Source: JBGPYB01 sp041493035
GTDB lineage: Bacteria > Acidobacteriota > Vicinamibacteria > Fen-336
Assembly: GCA_041493035.1 (NCBI GenBank)
Contig: JBGPYB010000089.1
Span: 1 to 19,655 of the forward strand
Reading direction: 5' to 3'
DNA: 19,655 bases
The position numbers and the translations under genes were made by a program. Position 1 is the stretch's first letter; each line of letters opens with the position of its first letter. The notes beneath the pieces are model-generated. The model was not told where the DNA came from and did not search any database. It worked only from the letters and a program-made list of their open reading frames with translations. Of this stretch, positions 14,788 to 19,655 are shown in pieces.

Positions 14788-16176
14788 CTACCTCATGATC
14801 CCGAACTTCGCGATTCGGTAGCGAAGGGTGTCTCGGGTGACTCCGAGGAGTCGCGCCGCGGTCGTCTGGTTTCCATGCGCCTCCGAGAGAGCCCGCTCGA
14901 TCATCGCTCGCTCCCACTCCGCAAGCCTGATCCCCTCGGGGGGGGAAGGCCCGAGGGAGGCCGGAGTCTCACCGACCGGCCGCGCGGCCTTGCTCTTCGG
15001 CAGCGTCCCGAGCGAGCCGGGATCGAGCTCGGTCGCGGTCGGCGGGGAGGCTAGCACGGCGCGCTCGAGCACGTGCCTCAGCTCGCGGACGTTCCCCGGC
15101 CAGTCGTAGTCCCTGAGGCTCGTCAGCGCGGCCGCGCTCGGCCGCGAGACGCGCTTGCCGTACTTGGCGCTCAAGCGCTTGAGAAAGAATTCGGCGAGCA
15201 GGCCGATGTCCTCGGCCCGCTCGCGCAGCGGCGGAAGGTGGATGGTGACGACGGCGAGACGGTAGTACAGGTCCTTCCGGAACGATCCTGCGGCCAGCAT
15301 CGCCGCGAGGTCCTTGTTCGTCGCCCCGACGATCCACGCGTCCACTTGAAGGTCCCGCACGCTCCCCACGCGCCGCACCGTGCGCTCCTCGATGGCGCGG
15401 AGCAGCTTCCCCTGGAGCGGAAGCTCGAGATCGCCGACCTCGTCGAGGAACGCCGTCCCTCCTTCCGCCGCCTCGATCAGCCCGATCTTGGACTCCCTGG
15501 CGTCGGTGAACGATCCCTTCTCGTGGCCGAACAGCTCGGTCTCGACCAAGCTCGGCGGCAGAGAAGTGCAATCGATCTCGATGAACGGGCCGCGTGCTCG
15601 CCGGCTCTGCGCGTGCAGCGCGCGCGCGACGAGGCTCTTTCCCGTTCCGGTTTCGCCGGTGAGCAGGACCGCCGGCGCGTCGTCCAGCGAGGCGAGGTGT
15701 TCGACCTCGCGGAGGGCCTGCTGCATCGCCGCGCAGCGGCCGACGAGGGATGCGATCTCGAAGCCTCTGGCCTCTTTCGCGCGGTAGTAGCGGACCTCCT
15801 GCCGGAGACGCCGGTCCTCCTGTGCCCGCTCCACGATGAGCTTCAGCTCGTCGAGGTCGATCGGCTTCGTGACGTAGTCGAAGCCGCCGAGCTTCATCGC
15901 CTCCACAGCACCTTCGATCGTCCCGTAAGCCGTGATCATGACCGTGGCGATGGAGGGATCGTGCGCACGGATCTTCTTCAGGAGCTCGAGGCCGCTCACC
16001 TTGGGGAGCCGGAGGTCGAGAAGGACGAGGTCCGGGTCCATCTTCTCCAGGAGCTCGAGGGCCCGGTCGCCGTCGTTCGCGACCTCCGCCTCGTACCCCT
16101 GCTCCTCGAGGAAGAGCTTGATCGATCGCGCGAGGGTCCTCTCGTCGTCGACGATCAGGATCGAGAAGCGCGGCAT
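14788..16176 (-). CDS. NtrC-family sigma-54 response regulator
   Basis: A 462-residue enhancer-binding protein: receiver domain with Asp10/Asp11, phosphorylation site Asp54 in LLDLRLP, Thr82 and Lys104; central AAA+ domain with Walker A GETGTGKS (174-181), Walker B FLDE (243-246) and the loop that contacts sigma-54, here GSFTDA (221-226) instead of GAFTGA; and a C-terminal Fis-type helix-turn-helix (AMIERALSEAHGNQTTAARLLGVTRDTLRYRI). ATG 16176 overlaps the kinase stop by one base (TGATG), a two-component operon. The gene ends 155 bp upstream of pqqA on the same strand, with a sigma-54 promoter in the gap, so pqq is its most likely target. The C-terminal domain has a Pro-rich linker. Confidence 0.96.
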   Translation of the reverse strand: MPRFSILIVDDERTLARSIKLFLEEQGYEAEVANDGDRALELLEKMDPDLVLLDLRLPKVSGLELLKKIRAHDPSIATVMITAYGTIEGAVEAMKLGGFDYVTKPIDLDELKLIVERAQEDRRLRQEVRYYRAKEARGFEIASLVGRCAAMQQALREVEHLASLDDAPAVLLTGETGTGKSLVARALHAQSRRARGPFIEIDCTSLPPSLVETELFGHEKGSFTDARESKIGLIEAAEGGTAFLDEVGDLELPLQGKLLRAIEERTVRRVGSVRDLQVDAWIVGATNKDLAAMLAAGSFRKDLYYRLAVVTIHLPPLRERAEDIGLLAEFFLKRLSAKYGKRVSRPSAAALTSLRDYDWPGNVRELRHVLERAVLASPPTATELDPGSLGTLPKSKAARPVGETPASLGPSPPEGIRLAEWERAMIERALSEAHGNQTTAARLLGVTRDTLRYRIAKFGIMR

Positions 16177-17726
16177 CAGCGGGCCGACTCCCCAGCAGGC
16201 AGGGTGATGGTCACGACGGTGCCTTTCTGCTCCACGCTCGATATGACGAACTCCCCGTTGTTCTGCTCGACGAAGCGCTTCGCGATCGCGAGGCCGAGCC
16301 CCGTGCCGTCCGCCTTGGTCGTAAAGAAGGGCTCGCCGACCCGGGGCAGGGCACTGTGCGGAATGCCCTCGCCGGTGTCCTCGATGCTGAGCTGGACGCC
16401 GTCCCGATCGCCCTCTGGCGGCCGGGGCCGCGCGGCGACCGCGAGGGACCCGCCGCCGGGCATCGCCTCCAGGGCGTTGGCCATGATCTCGATGATCGCC
16501 TGCTCGACCTGCGCGGCATCGACCCAGGCCTCCGGAAGAGGGGCATCGAGATCGAGGCGCAGGCACACGCCCTGCTTCGAGATCTTTTCGTCGAAGACGG
16601 CGACGACGTTCTCCACGAGCTCTCGCACCGACGTGGGCGACGGCGAGTAGACGACTGGCTTGGTGAAGTCCAACAGATGCACGATGCGCTTCTCCAGTCG
16701 GTCGACCTCGTCGATCACGGCGGTCATCTGCTCCCGCAGCGGGCTCTCCTGCGGGAGTCGATGCAGGCTCAGCTGCGTCGCGGCCCTGATGCTGGCCAGC
16801 GGGTTCCGAAGGCCGTGGGCAACCGCCGCCGCCATCTGGCCGAGCGACGCGAGCTTCTCGGACTGGACGAGCTGGGACTGCGTCTCCCTCAATGTGCCGA
16901 TCTTGTGCCGGAGGTCTTCCTGCGCGCCCTCGAGACGCTTCGCCATCCGCACGAACGCTCGGGCCAGGTCGCCGATCTCGTCCTTCCCCCTCAGGTCGAG
17001 GGCCTGCGCCCGATCGAATTCGCCCTCGCCGACCCGGTCCATCATGGCCTTGAGCAGCTCGAACGGTCGAGCCAGGTTGCGCGCGAGCATGACCGAAAAA
17101 AGAGCGCTGAAGGCCGCGCCGGCCACGAGGACGAACACGAGGACGAGGGTGGTCGAGCGCTCCATGGACTCGACGTCGCTCAGGGCACGCTCGATGCTCC
17201 GCGTTCGACCCTCGGCGTAGATGGTCTTGATGACGCGGTCGAGCGCCGGCAGAAGACGGTGGTTCAGATCCACCTGGACCAGTCCCGTCGCCTCCTCCCA
17301 CCGGCCCTCGTCGCAGAGCGAGAACACGTGCTCCGCCAGAGCCACGACCTCCCCGTCCAGCCCCTCGAAGCTCCGCACGAGGGCGAGGTCGCGATCCGCG
17401 GTCGCCGCCTTCCACTCCTCGATCTTCGACCGGCTGAGCACATCGAGCTGCCGGAACTCGCTCTTGGCCGCCGGGTCCAGGCCGCTCAAGTAGTCACGGA
17501 TCTTGCGGATCTTCCGGTACGTCGAGGACTCGAGTTCGTCGAAGATTCGCGCCTGCAAGAGGCTCAACTGGAGCCGCCTGAGCCCCGCCCGCTGCTGGCG
17601 GACATTCCAGAAGGCCTGGGCTCCTATGACGGCCAGAGGCACGGCGGCCATGACGCAGAAGGCGACGACAAGCTTTTTCTTGAAGGTCACGCTCGATACC
17701 GATCGTAAGCGCGCTTCCCGCTTCAA
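16176..17726 (-). CDS. Membrane sensor histidine kinase, partner of the NtrC-type regulator
   Basis: A 516-residue kinase that autophosphorylates a histidine and passes the phosphate to the co-encoded regulator. TM1 ~18-40, a helical extracytoplasmic region ~41-190 resembling a four-helix-bundle sensor, TM2 ~191-214, HAMP ~214-270, H-box LASLGQMAAAVAHGLRNPL with His304 (HGLRN in place of the more common HEIRN), N-box Asn417, DTGEGIP (450-456), FFTTK and GTGLGLAI (474-481). The C-terminal PAGESAR ends overlapping the regulator ATG. The frame starts at TTG 17726; GTG 17690, giving MTFKKKLVVAF, is an equally credible start, and neither has a clear Shine-Dalgarno sequence. The signal is unknown. 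Confidence 0.95.
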   Translation of the reverse strand: MKREARLRSVSSVTFKKKLVVAFCVMAAVPLAVIGAQAFWNVRQQRAGLRRLQLSLLQARIFDELESSTYRKIRKIRDYLSGLDPAAKSEFRQLDVLSRSKIEEWKAATADRDLALVRSFEGLDGEVVALAEHVFSLCDEGRWEEATGLVQVDLNHRLLPALDRVIKTIYAEGRTRSIERALSDVESMERSTTLVLVFVLVAGAAFSALFSVMLARNLARPFELLKAMMDRVGEGEFDRAQALDLRGKDEIGDLARAFVRMAKRLEGAQEDLRHKIGTLRETQSQLVQSEKLASLGQMAAAVAHGLRNPLASIRAATQLSLHRLPQESPLREQMTAVIDEVDRLEKRIVHLLDFTKPVVYSPSPTSVRELVENVVAVFDEKISKQGVCLRLDLDAPLPEAWVDAAQVEQAIIEIMANALEAMPGGGSLAVAARPRPPEGDRDGVQLSIEDTGEGIPHSALPRVGEPFFTTKADGTGLGLAIAKRFVEQNNGEFVISSVEQKGTVVTITLPAGESAR

Positions 17727-17762
17727 TCAAGAGGGCGGCGCGCCTCTACGGGCTGGCCCATC

Positions 17763-17791
17763 TTGACGCTGTACGAACCGGTGCCTATAGT
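17763..17791 (+). promoter_or_regulatory. Sigma-70-type promoter of the DUF2911 gene
   Basis: TTGACG (17763-17768) and TATAGT (17786-17791) are separated by exactly 17 bp. The transcription start should fall near 17798, only about 9 nt before ATG 17807, so the message has a very short leader with little room for a Shine-Dalgarno sequence. Confidence 0.75.
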
Positions 17792-17806
17792 GTCGCCTCA
17801 TCCTTG

Positions 17807-18472
17807 ATGAAACGAGCCTTGTCGTGCGCCTTGGTCGCCGCCTCTCTCTGTGGCCCGGCCTACGCTCAGGCCGCGAAGCGAGGCACCGCCGAGGGAGCGA
17901 TCCAGGGCAAGAGAGTGACGGTCGATTACGGGCGACCCGAGCTAAAGGGACGCTCCCTCGAATCCTTGATCGCCCAGTTGCCCGAGGACCGTGTCTGGCG
18001 GGCGGGCGCGGACGAAGTCACGATCCTCACGACGGAAGGCGAGCTTTCGCTCGACAGCCTCAGCGGGTTTAGCTGTTCTCGCAGCCGACGCTCTTGCGGC
18101 GGAAGGATAGTCGCCGCCGGCAAGTATTCGGTCTACGTCTCCGCCCCGCAGGAGAGTGACTGGTCGCTCATTCTGAACTCGGACCCAGGGATCGAGCTCG
18201 GGGCCCTCGCGAAGGCGATGGATTTCTCGGTTCCGGAGAGTGCCGCGAGCCTTCTGTGGCCCCACCTCGAGGGCTACAACATGAATCGGGCGCACAAGGT
18301 CGCCGGAATTGCGGGCACGGAGGTCGCCCGAGTGGTCATGCGGCCCGGCACCGCCAACCCCTCAGTCGATCCATTCACGATCAGCCTCAACCCGTCGGGC
18401 TCCAACGCCCTGACCCTGACCCTCGCCTTGGCAGACAGGACGTGGTCGGTCGACTTGAACGGAGCTCGCTAG
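17807..18472 (+). CDS. DUF2911-domain secreted protein
   Basis: A 221-residue protein with a signal peptide (MKRALSCALVAASLCGPAYAQA, likely cleaved after AYA or AQA) and a DUF2911 domain: VDYGRPELKGRSLESLI, VWRAGADEVTILTT, AAGKYSVYVSAP and SDWSLILNSD. Between the second and third pieces lies an insert carrying two cysteines (FSCSRSRRSC), possibly a disulfide loop outside the cytoplasm. The function of DUF2911 is not established. A TTG at 17804 is in frame, but ATG 17807 is preferred. The gene is monocistronic, read divergently from the sensor kinase, and converges on fhcD with both stops inside one CTAG. Confidence 0.88.
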   Translation: MKRALSCALVAASLCGPAYAQAAKRGTAEGAIQGKRVTVDYGRPELKGRSLESLIAQLPEDRVWRAGADEVTILTTEGELSLDSLSGFSCSRSRRSCGGRIVAAGKYSVYVSAPQESDWSLILNSDPGIELGALAKAMDFSVPESAASLLWPHLEGYNMNRAHKVAGIAGTEVARVVMRPGTANPSVDPFTISLNPSGSNALTLTLALADRTWSVDLNGAR

Positions 18473-19395
18473 AGCGGCGGCTGCTTGTCGGGGTGTAGGT
18501 AGATGAAGCTCTTGCCCAGCCGGCCGCCATAATTCCCGGCAGAGATTCGGACCAAGTGGGGCGTCTCCAGCGACGCCGCGATCGCCGCCTGGGTGGCGTC
18601 GATGATGGATTTGAGATCCCGGCCGTTGATGATGATCTCCATCACTGAGCCGACACCTTCGGGCAGCCCGGACTTCTCGCCCAGGCTATCCCGCAGGGTG
18701 GGGCAGAATTTCTCGTAGGTGCTGGCGACGGCGAAAGAATACTTGCTCCCGGCTTTCGACCCACTGCCCGCGATGCCACCGGGAAACGGCATGATGACCC
18801 CTGGTATCTTTTCGATCGCAGCCACACCGCGCTCGGCGGCTGCGAGGGCGGAATCAACGTCCGTGCTGAAGTACCAGATGTTGCCGCCCATCAGTCCCTC
18901 GCGGTAGCCGAAGCGCCGGTCCACCACGAACTCGCCGCCGAGGATGGGAACCACCCACACTCGCCGGCCGTGACGCACATCCCGGAACTGGTGGCCATCG
19001 CCAAAATAGGCGATCTTGCGCCCCACCTTGTAGTAGGGATTAGTGTCCAGCAGGTTGAAGCAGGCAGCGGTCGGACAAGTGAGCACGTTCTGGCTGATCC
19101 GCACCAGGAGCGAGCGCTCCAGAGCCTCTACCCGGTCCTTGCGGAAGCGGGGCACGTGGAGCTGGACGATGGCCCCCGGGCGGCCATCCGGCGTCACAAA
19201 CGATTCGTCCCCGCCGGGGCCCACGTAGCGGTCGAGACCCGTCTCGCAGTCGCACAGGATGGTGGAGGAGCCGTTGCCGGTGGCCGCGCTCACCGCATGG
19301 TCGAGCCAGGTGCGATCCCGGGCGGTGATCAGGACTTCCGCGTACAGGCTCTTGAACGCCTCGGCATAGGTGTCCTCGACGTGGGCGCGGCTCAT
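18469..19395 (-). CDS. fhcD: Formylmethanofuran:tetrahydromethanopterin formyltransferase (Ftr / FhcD)
   Basis: Transfers the formyl group between tetrahydromethanopterin (H4MPT) and a methanofuran-type carrier in the C1 (formaldehyde) oxidation route of methylotrophs and in methanogens. 308 residues, close to the usual ~300. Hallmarks seen: VEDTYAEAFKSLYAEVLITA at the N-terminus, SAATGNGSSTILCDCETGLDRYV, NVLTCPTAACFN, GRKIAYFGDGHQ, a GGNIWYF segment and MPFPGGIAGSGSKAGSKY, which bind the pterin and formyl carrier. ATG 19395 overlaps the upstream stop (TGATG). A longer frame to 19497 lies inside the previous gene. In bacteria it works in the Fhc complex with FhcA-C, none of which is in the window. 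Confidence 0.95.
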   Translation of the reverse strand: MSRAHVEDTYAEAFKSLYAEVLITARDRTWLDHAVSAATGNGSSTILCDCETGLDRYVGPGGDESFVTPDGRPGAIVQLHVPRFRKDRVEALERSLLVRISQNVLTCPTAACFNLLDTNPYYKVGRKIAYFGDGHQFRDVRHGRRVWVVPILGGEFVVDRRFGYREGLMGGNIWYFSTDVDSALAAAERGVAAIEKIPGVIMPFPGGIAGSGSKAGSKYSFAVASTYEKFCPTLRDSLGEKSGLPEGVGSVMEIIINGRDLKSIIDATQAAIAASLETPHLVRISAGNYGGRLGKSFIYLHPDKQPPL

Positions 19396-19655
19396 CACGC
19401 CATTCGCCCGCGGCCTTCGTAGACCGCTCTTTCGGTGATCACCTTGTCCATGTAGATGTCTTGGGGGCCGACCGCCAACTCCGGAAACATCTGACATTCG
19501 TAGGCCAGCGCGATCAAGGGCGCGGCCGGCCGCGCCTGATTGAGGAGCCGGTCGTAGTAACCCTGGCCGTTTCCCATGCGCGCGCCGTCCCGGGCAAAGC
19601 CCACGCCGGGCACCATCACCAGATCCAGGTCCTGGGGCTCCACCTCCTTGCCCGC
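19395..19655 (-). CDS. 5-formyltetrahydrofolate cyclo-ligase-like protein, C-terminal part (gene runs off the right edge)
   Basis: The last 86 residues are present, entering from the right edge as AGKEVEPQDLDLVMVPGVGF and then ARMGNGQGYYDRLL, the conserved MTHFS signature (usually G-x-G-G-G-Y-Y-D-R; the second Gly is here Asn-Gly-Gln-Gly). MTHFS enzymes convert 5-formyl-THF to 5,10-methenyl-THF with ATP. The GTG at 19643 is inside the domain and not a real start. The stop overlaps the fhcD start by one base, so the two are coupled. In this context it may serve folate or a pterin of the H4MPT type; the sequence does not decide. Confidence 0.85.
   Translation of the reverse strand, partial: AGKEVEPQDLDLVMVPGVGFARDGARMGNGQGYYDRLLNQARPAAPLIALAYECQMFPELAVGPQDIYMDKVITERAVYEGRGRMA

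Noticed and set aside
15073..17708. Long plus-strand frames over the kinase and regulator
   Set aside because: Shadows of the two-component genes on the minus strand, which have complete motifs.

Overview
The window is GC-rich bacterial DNA (roughly two thirds G+C by eye) with tightly packed genes, many GTG/TTG starts and repeated ATGA/GTGA stop-start overlaps. Three things together suggest a soil- or sediment-type chemoheterotroph with C1 metabolism, such as Acidobacteriota or Methylomirabilota/Rokubacteria: a PknB-type kinase, a complete pqqABCDE cluster, and a formylmethanofuran:tetrahydromethanopterin formyltransferase (Ftr/FhcD). This placement is an inference; no rRNA or marker gene is present to settle it.

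Left part (1-7540). A Ser/Thr kinase runs off the left edge and appears to be frameshifted at its first codons. An FMN-dependent alpha-hydroxy-acid oxidase follows, then a decayed orphan VapC-like PIN protein, then a two-gene unit (84-residue unknown plus a nucleotidyltransferase-like protein) behind a leaderless-type promoter. On the minus strand, an operon codes for a SWIM/SNF2 helicase, a short broken ORF with an in-frame TGA (probably the remnant of a larger partner protein), and a HEAT-repeat-like protein. A tRNA 3'-end fragment and a 12-bp tandem repeat lie in the intergenic region upstream of the SNF2 gene.

Middle (7544-10907, plus strand). These are a chemoreceptor with almost no extracytoplasmic domain and a very long coiled coil built on a 28-residue repeat, a secreted SUMF1-fold protein lacking the catalytic cysteines, and an OsmC-family protein.

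Right part (10919-17726, minus strand). Transcribed right to left, this reads: sensor kinase, NtrC-type response regulator, a regulatory gap with a good sigma-54 (-24/-12) promoter and an upstream inverted repeat, pqqA (28 codons), a strong two-tier hairpin, then pqqB-pqqC-pqqD-pqqE and a small ArsP/DUF318-like permease. From pqqB onward every junction overlaps by 4 nt. The sequence therefore proposes a self-contained system: a membrane sensor, its sigma-54 activator, the PQQ precursor peptide and biosynthetic enzymes, and a membrane protein that might move PQQ or a related compound.

Right edge. A DUF2911 lipoprotein-like/secreted protein on the plus strand converges on fhcD (Ftr), the two sharing a CTAG as both stop codons. 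Upstream of fhcD and translationally coupled to it is the C-terminal part of a 5-formyl-THF cyclo-ligase-like gene that runs off the window. PQQ synthesis next to an H4MPT-linked C1 gene fits oxidation of methanol or other alcohols through a PQQ dehydrogenase, but no dehydrogenase gene is in the window.
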